From the NCBI GenBank assembly GCA_009694375.1, contig SHVB01000008.1, positions 1 through 45,742 of the forward strand: a stretch of 45,742 bases of DNA, in the 5' to 3' direction. The stretch comes from Acidimicrobiia bacterium (GTDB lineage Bacteria > Actinomycetota > Acidimicrobiia > Acidimicrobiales > VFJN01). Of this stretch, positions 1 through 8,496 are shown piece after piece. The notes under the pieces are model-generated. The model ran no database searches. It worked only from the letters and a program-made list of their open reading frames with translations, and had not been told where the DNA came from. Positions within the stretch are counted from its first letter, which is position 1. Each line of letters opens with the position of its first letter. A program made the translations under genes and the position numbers.

Positions 1-9
1 GGAGCGTCC

Positions 10-513
10 CTACCGGGGGGGTAGCGCCTCGGCTAGGCCTCGTTCGGCGGCGCGGAGGTGATCGACCCCCGCGTCCACGGCCTGCCACAACAAAGCCAGC
101 GCGGTGGGGGTGACGCTGGGGTGCCCGGCCACGCGTCCGATCCGCCGCCATGCGTCCGCCTCGACGTGGGTCGCACGGGTAGCCAAGTGGTCGGACGCCC
201 AGGCCAACTCCGCTAACTTCTCCGCCACGGTCCCCTCCGCCGGGGGCCACTCCCGCTCGGCGGGGTCCGCCACGCCGGGGTGCAGGAGCGGCTCGTCGTC
301 GATGAGGGTTTGCTCGAGGGCTCGACCGTGGAAAATGAAGGTGCGAGTGGCGGCGGCGAGGTGATCAAGTGGGGAGTGGCCGTCGCTGGTGATGGTGTGG
401 GCGGCATCGTGGCGCCCCTGGTCATCGGGGCCGTCGGGAGCCAAGAGGTGACGCCAGCGGCGCTCCATCGACCGCAGGGCAACGATGGCATCGGCCGGCG
501 GGCGGGCGGCCAT
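10..513 (-). CDS. DinB-like family protein
   Basis: A 167-residue protein that reads as a small helical-bundle protein of the DinB/maleylpyruvate-isomerase type. Helices with the wording HLAAATRTFIFHGRALEQ and DHLATRATHVEADAWRRIG, then a last helix near the C-terminus, fit the four-helix layout of that superfamily. Some members bind a metal through three histidines and act as thiol-dependent transferases, but I cannot assign the three ligands here. The start is the ATG at 513. An upstream in-frame GTG at 579 would add 22 residues and cannot be excluded. The gene is divergent from the hydrolase that begins at 630. Its stop codon lies ten bases from the window edge, so the next gene is not seen. 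Family assignment is by overall pattern only. Confidence 0.5.
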   Translation of the reverse strand: MAARPPADAIVALRSMERRWRHLLAPDGPDDQGRHDAAHTITSDGHSPLDHLAAATRTFIFHGRALEQTLIDDEPLLHPGVADPAEREWPPAEGTVAEKLAELAWASDHLATRATHVEADAWRRIGRVAGHPSVTPTALALLWQAVDAGVDHLRAAERGLAEALPPR

Positions 514-617
514 GTCAGCGGGCCCCGGTGGTATCGCGAGGATGGGGGTGCCAGGGCGAGCGAGGTCGGTGGCCAACACAGTCCATGGTCCAGTCTGCCC
601 GAAAGGCGCCGGGGCCC

Positions 618-623
618 TACGCT
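618..623 (+). promoter_or_regulatory. -10 box of a leaderless transcript (hydrolase)
   Basis: TACGCT lies 6 nt before the ATG at 630. This is the TANNNT spacing expected if transcription begins at the start codon. No clear -35 box is visible. Confidence 0.45.
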
Positions 624-629
624 CAAGCG

Positions 630-1517
630 ATGCCCGAATCGTCTCAGATCGTGCTGGCCGACGGACGTCGATTGACCTTCGACGACGTGGGTGACCCCCA
701 CGGAGTGCCCCTCGTCTACCTCCACGGCACCCCCGACTCACGCCTGGCGCGTCACCCCGACGACCAGCTCGCCGCCTCGGCGGGGATTCGCTTCCTGGCG
801 GTGGATCGTCCGGGGGCGGGAACCAGCGACCCCCACCCCGGCGCCACGCTGGTGAGCCTCGGCCACGACATCGCCGCCCTGCTCGATCACCTCGGCCTGC
901 GCCAGACCCTGATGCTCGGCTGGTCCAGCGGTGGTCTGTATGCCCTGGCGGCGGCCACCGTACTGGGAGATCGCGTGATCGGACTCGGTTTGGTGGCGCC
1001 GGTCCCTCCCATCGAGGCGTACCGGGACCCCGACCTGCTGGCCGCGCTGGCGCCGGGGCGGCGCCAGTTCGTGGAGTTTGCCCTCACCGAATCCGCTACC
1101 GCCGTGGCGGCGGAGATAGCGCCGTTCCTGGTGCCCGATCCGCTCACCCCCGCACTAGCCCTGGCCCATGTCCTCGAGGGGGCCGGGGAGCGGGGCCGAG
1201 CCGAGTTGGCGGAGGTTCCGGGTGCTGCTGAGCAACTAGCCCAGGCCCTGGCGGCGAGCGTGGAGGGGGGCCGGGGCGGTGTCGAGCACGACATTGTCCT
1301 GCAGTTCGAACCGGGGCTCGACCTGAGCCGGATCAACGCCCCCGTGCGCACCTTCCACGGCGGGGCCGACGGCCTGTCGCCTCCCTTGGTGGGATCCTGG
1401 CTTGTCTCGCGTCTCCCCATGGCGGTTCTCGACCTCTTCAGCGGCGGTTCCCATCATCTGATGTATCCGCGCTGGGCCGGGATTCTGCGCTCCCTGCGCC
1501 GCGATGCAGGGCTCTGA
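630..1517 (+). CDS. Alpha/beta hydrolase
   Basis: A 295-residue alpha/beta-hydrolase-fold enzyme. The oxyanion HG motif is at residues 32-33 (YLHGTPDS), the nucleophile elbow GWSSG is at 97-101 with Ser99, a probable acid is Asp247 (HGGADGLS) and a probable catalytic His is 275 or 276 in the C-terminal GSHH. All three triad positions are present, so it should be active. The substrate cannot be read from sequence; relatives include esterases, lactonases and proline-iminopeptidase-like enzymes. The start is the ATG at 630, because a -10 hexamer sits 6 nt before it and homology begins there. An open frame continues upstream to 528, but those residues look like non-coding translation. It is transcribed away from the DinB-like gene and precedes the PIM operon. 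Confidence 0.8.
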   Translation: MPESSQIVLADGRRLTFDDVGDPHGVPLVYLHGTPDSRLARHPDDQLAASAGIRFLAVDRPGAGTSDPHPGATLVSLGHDIAALLDHLGLRQTLMLGWSSGGLYALAAATVLGDRVIGLGLVAPVPPIEAYRDPDLLAALAPGRRQFVEFALTESATAVAAEIAPFLVPDPLTPALALAHVLEGAGERGRAELAEVPGAAEQLAQALAASVEGGRGGVEHDIVLQFEPGLDLSRINAPVRTFHGGADGLSPPLVGSWLVSRLPMAVLDLFSGGSHHLMYPRWAGILRSLRRDAGL

Positions 1518-1573
1518 TCCCACCGCCGGGTAACGTGAATACGCAATCCATCTTCCAACCCTGAGGGGACCAG

Positions 1574-2251
1574 ATGTTCGACGGACGCTGGCGATCGAAC
1601 TTCGAAGTGCGGCTCAAGCCGGTGGGGGCGAACATTCGCCGCACCGGGATCACCGCCGACCACCTCACCATCGCCGGTGTTGTGATGGCGGCGGCCGCGT
1701 CGCTGGCGATCGCCAATGGTGCCCTTCGGGGGGGCTTCGTGCTTTTGTTCCTCTGCGCGCTGCCCGATGTGCTCGATGGTGCGGTGGCGAAGGCATCGGG
1801 AACCGCTGGCCCGCGGGGTGCCTTCTTCGACTCCGTTGCTGATCGCGTCGCCGATGCCATGTTGCTCGGTGGCGTGGCCTGGTACTTGGCTTCCACCCAT
1901 CCTGGTCGCATCGCCGTGCTTCCTCTTGCGGTGCTGGCGGGTGCGATGCTCGTTTCCTACGAGCGAGCCAAAGCCGAGGCCCTCGGGTTCGACGCTCGCG
2001 GTGGCCTCATGGAGCGAGCCGAACGACTCATGGCCCTGGGCATCGGCCTGCTGTTCGATTCGCTCCTAATCCCGATCCTCTGGATCATGTTGGTGCTCAC
2101 CTTGTTCACGGCTGCCCAACGCTTCGTGAAGGTATGGCGTCAAGCCAGCCAAGTGGGTCCGATCGGGCCGCCGAGCCGGTGGAAGGCCCGCCGCGCCGCT
2201 CGTCCTACCGAGCGGGCCTGGCGCCGGCAGCCGCGCATCACGCGCCGCTAG
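1574..2251 (+). CDS. pgsA: CDP-alcohol phosphatidyltransferase (phosphatidylinositol-phosphate synthase type)
   Basis: A 225-residue membrane enzyme of the CDP-alcohol phosphatidyltransferase family. In actinobacteria the member at this locus joins CDP-diacylglycerol to inositol phosphate to make phosphatidylinositol phosphate, the base of PIM lipids. The catalytic motif runs from residue 65 to 90: Asp65, Asp68, Gly69, Ala72, Gly82, Asp86 and Asp90 are present. The motif's usual Arg after Ala72 is Lys73. Several hydrophobic segments fit a polytopic membrane protein. The ATG at 1574 has a purine-rich ribosome site (GAGGGGA, about 1563-1569). The PIM acyltransferase follows after 18 nt and PimA after that, the same trio as Rv2612c-Rv2610c in M. 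tuberculosis. The context makes the inositol-phosphate substrate likely, but it is inferred. Confidence 0.85.
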   Translation: MFDGRWRSNFEVRLKPVGANIRRTGITADHLTIAGVVMAAAASLAIANGALRGGFVLLFLCALPDVLDGAVAKASGTAGPRGAFFDSVADRVADAMLLGGVAWYLASTHPGRIAVLPLAVLAGAMLVSYERAKAEALGFDARGGLMERAERLMALGIGLLFDSLLIPILWIMLVLTLFTAAQRFVKVWRQASQVGPIGPPSRWKARRAARPTERAWRRQPRITRR

Positions 2252-2269
2252 CGCCCCACTGCCGTCGTC

Positions 2270-3151
2270 GTGGCCGACGCCGTCACCCCCGCGTACCAAC
2301 TCGCCGCCCGGGTGGCGCGTTGGCTCCCGCCGCCCGCCGCCGCCGCCGGAGCGCGCGTCCTTGGCCGAGCGGCGGGGCACCTCGCTCGGCAACGGCGGGC
2401 TCAGGTGCGTCGGAACCTGCTCCGTATTGACCCGTCGCTCTCCGAGGCCCGGCTTCGGCACCTCACCAACCATACCTTCGAGAGCTATGCCCGCTACTTC
2501 GAAGAATCGTTTCGTCTCCCCGGGATGGCTCCTGCCGCCATCAACGCCGGCTTCGTCCCCGATGGATGGGAACGACTCGATAGGGCCCTGGAGCAGGGGA
2601 ACGGCGCCATCATGGCGATGCCCCACCTCGGTGGGTGGGAGTGGGGTGGCTTTTGGATAACCCAGGTACGACAACGTCGTGTCACCGCAGTGGTGGAGCG
2701 ACTGGAACCCCCCGCCCTGTTCGACTGGTTCGTGGAACTACGCCAGGCGCTCGGGTTCGAGGTCGTGGCGCTCGGTCCTGAGGCCGGGGCGGCCACCGCC
2801 CGGGCGCTGAAGGCCAATCACACCCTGGCCCTGTTGTGCGACCGCGATCTCGCCGGCACTGGCCCCGAGGTGGAGTTTTTCGGTGAGAGAACCACCCTCC
2901 CCGGCGGCCCCGCCACGCTGGCGCTGCGCACGGGTGCGGCCCTATTGCCCACGGCGATCTACTTCGATGGACCGCACTCCCGGCGCAGCGTGGTGCTACC
3001 GCCGCTCGACACGACCCGCCAGGGCAAATTTCGCCAAGATGTGCAGCGCGTCACCCAAGACCTAGCCCACGGGCTTGAAGATCTCATTCGTCGCGCCCCG
3101 GAGCAGTGGCACCTGCTGCAGCCAAATTGGCCCAGCGACCAAGCGAGGTAA
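2270..3151 (+). CDS. Phosphatidylinositol mannoside acyltransferase
   Basis: A 293-residue member of the HtrB/lauroyl acyltransferase (LPLAT) family. Its mycobacterial counterpart PatA (Rv2611c) acylates the mannose of phosphatidylinositol mannosides on the inner face of the membrane. The HX4E motif is HLGGWE at residues 119-124, and an acidic stretch EVEFFGE at about 200-206 corresponds to the region holding the second catalytic Glu in PatA. Length agrees with the family. The start is GTG at 2270, 18 nt after pgsA; the stop TAA at 3149-3151 is shared with the likely -10 box of pimA. Neighbours on both sides are steps of the same pathway, which makes this more specific than the family alone would allow. 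Confidence 0.85.
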   Translation: MADAVTPAYQLAARVARWLPPPAAAAGARVLGRAAGHLARQRRAQVRRNLLRIDPSLSEARLRHLTNHTFESYARYFEESFRLPGMAPAAINAGFVPDGWERLDRALEQGNGAIMAMPHLGGWEWGGFWITQVRQRRVTAVVERLEPPALFDWFVELRQALGFEVVALGPEAGAATARALKANHTLALLCDRDLAGTGPEVEFFGERTTLPGGPATLALRTGAALLPTAIYFDGPHSRRSVVLPPLDTTRQGKFRQDVQRVTQDLAHGLEDLIRRAPEQWHLLQPNWPSDQAR

Positions 3152-3154
3152 TCT
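3149..3154 (+). promoter_or_regulatory. -10 box of a leaderless transcript (pimA)
   Basis: TAATCT lies 6 nt before the GTG of pimA. TTGGCC at 3127-3132 sits 16 nt upstream and could serve as a -35 box. PimA may therefore have its own promoter inside the operon. Confidence 0.5.
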
Positions 3155-3160
3155 GAACCC

Positions 3161-4234
3161 GTGCGCGTCGGATTGGTCTGCCCTTACTCATTGACCATCC
3201 CCGGTGGTGTGCAAGGCCAGGTGCTGGGATTAGCCCGGTCGCTGCGAACCTTGGGCCACGAGGTTCGGGTATTGGGTCCATGCGATGGTCCGCCGCCGGA
3301 TGCTGGGGTCACCCCATTGGGGCGCAGTGTGCCGGCGGTGGCCAACGGTTCAGTGGCACCGTTAGCCCCCGATCCCTCCGCCCAGTTGCGCACGATCCGG
3401 GCGCTGCGCGACGAAGGGTTCGAACTCGTCCATCTGCATGAGCCCTTCGCCCCCGGACCCTGCATGACCACGTTGCTCTTTGCCGACGCGCCGAGTGTCG
3501 GCACCTTCCACGCCGCCGGCGAGAGTGCCGGTTATCGGGTGATGGGATGGGCTCTGCGGCGGATGGCGCGCAAACTCAACCGCCGCTGCGCGGTGTCTCC
3601 CGACGCGCTCACCCTGGCGCAAGACGCCCTGGGCGGGGAGTTCGAGTTGGTCTTCAACGGCGTGGAACTGGATCGCTTTGCCGGAGGCGAGGCCCACCCG
3701 ATCGAGGCACCCACCATCTTCTTCTTGGGTCGGCACGAACCGCGTAAGGGCCTCCGTGTGCTCCTCGACGCGATGGCGTACCTGCCGCAAGACGTTCGGT
3801 TGTGGGTCGGGGGTGAGGGTCCGCAGAGCGCGGCGTTACGGCAGCGATTCGGGGGCGACTCCCGCATTGAATGGCTCGGACGCATCAGTGATGAGGAGCG
3901 CAATGCGCGCCTGCGGGGCTGCACCGTCTACTGCTCACCGTCGGTGCGAGGGGAGTCCTTCGGGATGGTGCTGCTGGAGGCGATGGCCTCAGGCTGTGCC
4001 TTGGTGGCCTCGGACTTGACCGGCCATCGCAACGTCGCCACCGATGGGGTTGATGCGCTGCTCGCTCCCGTGGGCGACGCCGTCGGGCTGGCCAAGGCCC
4101 TTCAGCGGGTCGTCGACGACGATCTGGTCCGGTCGAACCTCGTGGCGGGAGGAAAGCGGCGGGCCGAGACGCTTTCGATGGCATCGTTGGCGAGCCGCTA
4201 TGTGGAGATCTACCGGAGCGTGCTGGCCGACTGA
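3161..4234 (+). CDS. pimA: Phosphatidyl-myo-inositol mannosyltransferase PimA
   Basis: A 357-residue GT4-family, GT-B-fold glycosyltransferase. PimA transfers mannose from GDP-mannose to the 2-position of phosphatidylinositol at the cytoplasmic membrane, the first step of PIM synthesis. The N-terminal glycine-rich loop is IPGGV at residues 13-17. His117 (TFH) matches the functionally important His118 of the mycobacterial enzyme. Arg191 and Lys196 (GRHEPRKG) are the phosphate-binding pair, and the EX7E motif is Glu265-Glu273 (ESFGMVLLE). Length is close to the mycobacterial protein. The GTG start is favoured because translation opens directly into the first beta strand (RVGLVCPYS). The gene is third in the pgsA, acyltransferase, pimA operon. 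Confidence 0.9.
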   Translation: MRVGLVCPYSLTIPGGVQGQVLGLARSLRTLGHEVRVLGPCDGPPPDAGVTPLGRSVPAVANGSVAPLAPDPSAQLRTIRALRDEGFELVHLHEPFAPGPCMTTLLFADAPSVGTFHAAGESAGYRVMGWALRRMARKLNRRCAVSPDALTLAQDALGGEFELVFNGVELDRFAGGEAHPIEAPTIFFLGRHEPRKGLRVLLDAMAYLPQDVRLWVGGEGPQSAALRQRFGGDSRIEWLGRISDEERNARLRGCTVYCSPSVRGESFGMVLLEAMASGCALVASDLTGHRNVATDGVDALLAPVGDAVGLAKALQRVVDDDLVRSNLVAGGKRRAETLSMASLASRYVEIYRSVLAD

Positions 4235-4298
4235 CCCACGGAGGGAGATGGTTGGGGCCGGTATACAGTGAGCATCCTTCGACGAAAGGCGTTTTGGT

Positions 4299-4904
4299 AT
4301 GGCGGGCTTTTGGATACTCCTAGCGCTGGTGGTTCTCCTCGCCCTCTATGTGATCATCACCTACAACGGTTTGGTGTCGATGCGGAACCGGATTGAGAAC
4401 GCCTGGGCGCAGATCGATGTGCAACTGAAGCGTCGCTACGACCTCATCCCCAACCTCGTGGAGACCGTCAAGGGCTACGCGTCCCACGAAAAAGAAACGC
4501 TGGAGGGTGTTGTCCAGGCTCGCAACGCCGCCATGGCGGCGTCGGGTCCGACGGGCCAAGCCGCCGCCGAGAACATGGTCACCGGGGCGCTCAAGTCCAT
4601 CTTTGCTCTCTCCGAGGCGTACCCCGATCTCAAGGCCAATACCGGCTTCTTGAACCTGCAAGAGGAACTCACCGGCACCGAGAGCCGGATCGCCTACTCG
4701 CGCCAGTTCTATAACGACAGCGTGCTGAAGTACAACACCCGTATCCAGACCTTCCCGGCCAACGCCATCGCCGGGAAGTTCAGCTTTGTCGCCCGGGAGT
4801 ACTTCGAGGTAGAGGAGTTGGCCAGCGCTGCGGTGGTCGTTGACTTCGGAACTACCCCTGCCGCCGGAACCACGACGCCGCCGGTTACCCCCACCACCCC
4901 CTGA
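4299..4904 (+). CDS. lemA: LemA family membrane protein
   Basis: A 201-residue LemA protein. An N-terminal membrane segment spans about residues 4-24 and is followed by the family's hallmark helical region (RNRIENAWAQIDVQLKRR, then DLIPNLVETVKGYASHEKE). The remainder is a helical bundle ending in a Thr/Pro-rich tail at about 185-201. LemA proteins are membrane-anchored with a helical domain; their biochemical role is unsettled, but they are often encoded beside membrane metalloproteases. Here HtpX follows after 18 nt, which fits that association. The ATG at 4299 has GAAAGG at 4284-4289 as a ribosome site. A TATACA-like box at 4262-4267 may be a promoter with a short leader. Confidence 0.9.
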   Translation: MAGFWILLALVVLLALYVIITYNGLVSMRNRIENAWAQIDVQLKRRYDLIPNLVETVKGYASHEKETLEGVVQARNAAMAASGPTGQAAAENMVTGALKSIFALSEAYPDLKANTGFLNLQEELTGTESRIAYSRQFYNDSVLKYNTRIQTFPANAIAGKFSFVAREYFEVEELASAAVVVDFGTTPAAGTTTPPVTPTTP

Positions 4905-4922
4905 TCCGAAAGTTCCTTCGTC

Positions 4923-5828
4923 GTGTACGACCAGATCGCTCAGAACAAGCGCCGCTCCATCGGTATTGTGGTGGTGTTCGTCCTCCTGGTGGCGTTGGTG
5001 CTGCAGGTCATCAACCTCCTCTTGGGCGGAGGGATCTACTTCGGCATCATTGCGCTGCTCTTGGCGGGGGGCTCAGCGGCCTTGTCCTATTGGAAGTCCG
5101 ATGCCATCGCCCTGCGCGTGAGCAAGGCCAAGCCGGCATCACCAGAGGAGTACCAGCGCCTCCATAACATCGTGGAAGGTCTCTGCATCGCCGGTGGCCT
5201 GCCGAAGCCGCGCGTCTATGTGGTGGAGGACTCCGCCCCCAATGCCTTCGCCACCGGACGCGACCCGAAGCATGCTGCCATCGCGGTAACCACCGGACTG
5301 CTCGAGCGGATGAACCGAGTTGAACTCGAAGGGGTGATCGCCCACGAACTGAGCCACATCAAGAACTACGACATCCTCGTGTCCACTCTGGTGGTCACGA
5401 TGGTGGGGATCATCGCCATCATCACCGATGTGGGCGTGAACATGATGTTCTGGTCCAGTCGTAGTAATCGGAGGTCCAATGACAGCGCCGGGGTCGCATC
5501 GTTGCTCGCCGTCATCGGCTTCGTGTTCCTGATCTTTTCGCCCTTGATCGCCCGGGCGCTGCAGGCGTCGGTGAGCCGACAGCGCGAGAGCCTCGCCGAC
5601 ATCTCGGGCGTGGAGTTGACCCGGTTCCCACCGGGGCTGATCTCGGCGTTGGAGAAACTGCGGGACGACAACACCGAAGTGCGCTCCATCTCTCACGCCA
5701 CCGCACACCTCTGGATCGAACAGCCTCAGGCCATTGAGACCAGCCTGGGTCGCAAGGGCAAGGTCAACCGGATGTTCGATACCCACCCACCGATCGAAGA
5801 GCGCATAGCGTTGCTGCGGGAGCTGTAG
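4923..5828 (+). CDS. htpX: M48 family membrane zinc metalloprotease HtpX
   Basis: A 301-residue HtpX-type protease that degrades damaged membrane proteins. Two N-terminal membrane segments (about 12-33 and 37-56) precede the catalytic domain. The zinc site HELSH is at residues 141-145 and the third ligand is probably Glu222 in RQRESLAD. Two further hydrophobic stretches lie at about 152-175 and 190-212. A C-terminal motif (FDTHPPIEERI) is typical of M48B proteases. The GTG at 4923 is chosen because the family N-terminus begins close to it. It lies 18 nt after lemA and is probably co-transcribed with it. Confidence 0.9.
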   Translation: MYDQIAQNKRRSIGIVVVFVLLVALVLQVINLLLGGGIYFGIIALLLAGGSAALSYWKSDAIALRVSKAKPASPEEYQRLHNIVEGLCIAGGLPKPRVYVVEDSAPNAFATGRDPKHAAIAVTTGLLERMNRVELEGVIAHELSHIKNYDILVSTLVVTMVGIIAIITDVGVNMMFWSSRSNRRSNDSAGVASLLAVIGFVFLIFSPLIARALQASVSRQRESLADISGVELTRFPPGLISALEKLRDDNTEVRSISHATAHLWIEQPQAIETSLGRKGKVNRMFDTHPPIEERIALLREL

Positions 5829-5837
5829 ACAATTGGG

Positions 5838-6914
5838 GTGCTCGAAACCCGAAATCAACGCATCGCAGCAGCAGTAGGCGCTGGCGCCATCGTTCTCGGA
5901 GGTGTCGTGTTTGCCCTCGTGTCCCGGGGCGATTCCGAGGCCACTCCCCCGCCCACCGCGGCGGCTACCACCACGGTGCCGACCACCATTCCCCAGCCGG
6001 TGGCGGCGCTGACGGGCCTGGCGGGGGATTACGGCGATCGGCTTTCACGTCCCGCGCTGGTTGTGAAGATCGATAACGGGGAACCCAAGGCGCGTCCCCA
6101 AAGCGGGATCAACGAAGCCGATGTTGTTTACGAGGAGCGTGTGGAAGGCTCCGTAACTCGACTGCTGGCGGTGTTTCAGTCCACCCCTGCGGCGCCGGTA
6201 GGTCCGGTGCGTTCGGCTCGCACCTCCGACATCGCCATCGTCTCTGACCTCAACCGTCCCTACTTCGCGTGGAGTGGGGCGAACCCCACGTTTGCTCGAC
6301 GGATCCGCAACGCCAATCTGGTGGATGTTGGTTACGACGCCCTGCCGGGGGAGTACTATCGGGAGCGAAGCCGGTCCGCGCCCAGCAACCTCATGCTCAA
6401 GTCCACCGACGCCATCGCGGCGTTGGGGGCGGAGGGTTCGAGCCCTCCGCCGGCCTTGTTCTCCTTTCGGAAGCCGGGCATGGCTACCGCCTTTCTCGAA
6501 GACGCGGTGGGCGTACGCATCACCTTCGGATCCCGCGGTGGCAGCGCCCCGGTGGAATACCGCTGGAACGGATCCGGGTGGGCCCGGACGCAGTCGGGCA
6601 CCCCCCATGTTGATGCGGCCGGGGTGCAGGTAGCACCTGCCAATGTGATCATCCAGTTCGTTGATTACATCGGCAGCGATGTGAACGACCAGTTTGGCAA
6701 CGCCATCCCCGAGGCGCAGACGGTGGGAGAAGGCGAGGCCTGGGTGCTCACTGGCGGGGGGCTCAGCAAGCCCGGTCTGGTGCAGGGTCGCTGGAAGAAG
6801 CCATCCATCGAAGCGGTCACCACTTTTACCGACATCGACGGGAATCCAATTTTGCTCACCCCGGGCCGCACCTGGCTGGCCCTGCCGTCCCCCGGTGGCG
6901 CTGTTCGCCTCTGA
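5838..6914 (+). CDS. DUF3048 (YerB-like) domain protein
   Basis: A 358-residue exported or membrane-anchored protein. An uncleaved-looking hydrophobic segment at about residues 9-28 is followed by a Thr/Pro-rich linker (36-54), then a long globular part with the DUF3048 wording: [20 protein letters not shown], followed by [16 protein letters not shown] and [11 protein letters not shown]. No lipobox cysteine is present. The biochemical function of DUF3048/YerB proteins is not established; they lie outside the membrane in many Gram-positive bacteria. The start is GTG at 5838, only 9 nt after htpX, so it may be translated from the lemA-htpX message. Identification as DUF3048 is confident; function is unknown. 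Confidence 0.8.
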   Translation: MLETRNQRIAAAVGAGAIVLGGVVFALVSRGDSEATPPPTAAATTTVPTTIPQPVAALTGLAGDYGDRLSRPALVVKIDNGEPKARPQSGINEADVVYEERVEGSVTRLLAVFQSTPAAPVGPVRSARTSDIAIVSDLNRPYFAWSGANPTFARRIRNANLVDVGYDALPGEYYRERSRSAPSNLMLKSTDAIAALGAEGSSPPPALFSFRKPGMATAFLEDAVGVRITFGSRGGSAPVEYRWNGSGWARTQSGTPHVDAAGVQVAPANVIIQFVDYIGSDVNDQFGNAIPEAQTVGEGEAWVLTGGGLSKPGLVQGRWKKPSIEAVTTFTDIDGNPILLTPGRTWLALPSPGGAVRL

Positions 6915-6954
6915 TCGGCGTGGTAATGGCTTCGGCATTTCCATTCAGCAGCGA

Positions 6955-6960
6955 TACCAT
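6955..6960 (+). promoter_or_regulatory. -10 box of a leaderless transcript (pdxS)
   Basis: TACCAT lies 7 nt before the ATG at 6968; TTCGGC at 6931-6936, 18 nt upstream, is a weak -35 candidate. The same GATACCATCG sequence precedes the ABC ATPase start at 13972 on the other strand. Confidence 0.5.
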
Positions 6961-6967
6961 CGGGGGT

Positions 6968-7873
6968 ATGTCTGACGCTGTCTCCCGACCGGCCACCCAC
7001 GAAACTGGCACCAGCCGCGTGAAACGTGGTTTGGCGGAGATGCTGAAGGGCGGCGTGATTATGGATGTCGTGAATCCTGAGCAGGCCAAGGTGGCGGAGG
7101 ACGCCGGTGCGGTAGCGGTGATGGCCCTGGAGCGGGTGCCCTCGGACATCCGGCGCGACGGGGGTGTGGCCCGCATGTCCGATCCGGAGATGATCGAAGG
7201 CATCAAAGCGGTGGTCACGATTCCGGTGATGGCCAAGGCCCGGATCGGGCATTTCGTTGAAGCCCAGGTGCTCGAAGCGCTCGGAGTGGACTACGTGGAT
7301 GAGTCGGAGGTGCTCACCCCCGCCGACGAAGCCCACCACATCGACAAGTGGGCCTTCACCGTGCCGTTCGTGTGCGGTGCTACCAACCTTGGCGAAGCCC
7401 TCCGCCGTATCAGCGAAGGGGCCTGCTTGTTGCGCTCCAAGGGCGAGGCGGGCACCGGGAACGTGGTGGAAGCTGTCCGGCACCTGCGTTCGATCTTGGG
7501 CGATGTTCGCAAGATCACCCAGGCCGATTCGGCCGAACTCTACGACTGGGCGAAGCGGCTTGGAGCACCGATCGGTTTGGTGCAAGAACTGGCCGAAACC
7601 GGGCAGTTGCCGGTGCCCCTGTTTTGCGCTGGCGGTCTGGCCACGCCCGCCGATGCGGCATTGGCCATGCAACTCGGGGCACAGTCGGTGTTCGTTGGGT
7701 CGGGCATCTTCAAGTCTGATGATCCCGCTCGACGGGCCAAGGCCATCGTGGAAGCCACCACGCACTTCTCCGATGCCTACATCATCGCCAAGGTGTCTCG
7801 CGGGTTGGGGGCGGCCATGCCGGGCCTGGAAATCGACGGGCTGGAGACGACCTTCGCCGATCGGGGCTGGTAG
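6968..7873 (+). CDS. pdxS: Pyridoxal 5'-phosphate synthase subunit PdxS
   Basis: A 301-residue TIM-barrel enzyme that condenses ribose 5-phosphate, glyceraldehyde 3-phosphate and ammonia to give PLP. Asp33 ([10 protein letters not shown]), Lys90 (PVMAKARIG, the lysine that forms the first Schiff base) and Lys158 ([11 protein letters not shown], the second lysine and phosphate loop) are present. Ammonia comes from PdxT, encoded next. An open frame extends to 6920, but the ATG at 6968 is preferred: it gives a family-like N-terminus and has a -10 box 7 nt upstream. In M. tuberculosis the same gene pair lies downstream of the pimA locus. Confidence 0.95.
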   Translation: MSDAVSRPATHETGTSRVKRGLAEMLKGGVIMDVVNPEQAKVAEDAGAVAVMALERVPSDIRRDGGVARMSDPEMIEGIKAVVTIPVMAKARIGHFVEAQVLEALGVDYVDESEVLTPADEAHHIDKWAFTVPFVCGATNLGEALRRISEGACLLRSKGEAGTGNVVEAVRHLRSILGDVRKITQADSAELYDWAKRLGAPIGLVQELAETGQLPVPLFCAGGLATPADAALAMQLGAQSVFVGSGIFKSDDPARRAKAIVEATTHFSDAYIIAKVSRGLGAAMPGLEIDGLETTFADRGW

Positions 7874-7890
7874 GGCTTCTCATCGCCTTC

Positions 7891-7896
7891 TACGCT
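7891..7896 (+). promoter_or_regulatory. Candidate -10 box upstream of pdxT
   Basis: TACGCT lies 8 nt before an ATG at 7905 that is out of frame with pdxT, and 30 nt before the pdxT GTG. It may drive pdxT with a short leader, or mark an original leaderless start at 7905. Confidence 0.35.
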
Positions 7897-7926
7897 GGTG
7901 TCCAATGACCATCGCGAGGCCCCCAG

Positions 7927-8496
7927 GTGAAGGTAGGCGTGCTCGCCCTGCAGGGCGCGTTCATGGCGCACGCGACCTGCCTGCGCTCCCTCGGCGCTGA
8001 TCCGGTCGAGGTACGTACCCCCGGCGAACTCGACGGTGTTGACGCGCTGGTGCTCCCGGGGGGTGAGTCCACCACCATGTCGATGCTGCTGGAGTCCGCC
8101 GCGCTCTTCGCCCCCATCGCCGAGCGAGTGGCGGGGGGGATGCCCACGCTCGGGACCTGTGCCGGGATGATCTTGCTCGGCCGCGAGATCCTCGATGGTC
8201 GACCCGACCAGCGCGGTTTGGCGGCGGTAGACATCTCGGTGCGCCGCAATGCCTTTGGTCGCCAGGTGGACTCCTTCGAGGCCGATCTGTTGCTGCGCGA
8301 CCTGCCTGGTGGTCCCTTTCGAGCCATTTTCATTCGGGCCCCTTTTGTGGAGCGGGTGGGGGCCGGGGTGGAGGTTCTCGCTACTGTCGATGGCCATCCG
8401 GTGCTGTGCCGACAGGGCCGCGTGACGGTGGCGGCGTTTCATCCGGAGCTGTCTGATGACCTCCGTTTTCACGACCATTTTTTGAAGGGGATCTGA
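7927..8496 (+). CDS. pdxT: Pyridoxal 5'-phosphate synthase glutaminase subunit PdxT
   Basis: A 189-residue class I glutamine amidotransferase that feeds ammonia to PdxS. The triad is complete: Cys78 in LGTCAGM, and His172 and Glu174 in AFHPELS. The oxyanion region PGGESTT is at 44-50. Translation is read from the GTG at 7927 (KVGVLALQGAF), which is where homology begins. An ATG at 7905 would add a short tail similar in length to that of mycobacterial PdxT, but only if the five-C run at 7920-7924 were one base shorter. The gene overlaps the yebC start by one nucleotide. Confidence 0.93.
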   Translation: MKVGVLALQGAFMAHATCLRSLGADPVEVRTPGELDGVDALVLPGGESTTMSMLLESAALFAPIAERVAGGMPTLGTCAGMILLGREILDGRPDQRGLAAVDISVRRNAFGRQVDSFEADLLLRDLPGGPFRAIFIRAPFVERVGAGVEVLATVDGHPVLCRQGRVTVAAFHPELSDDLRFHDHFLKGI

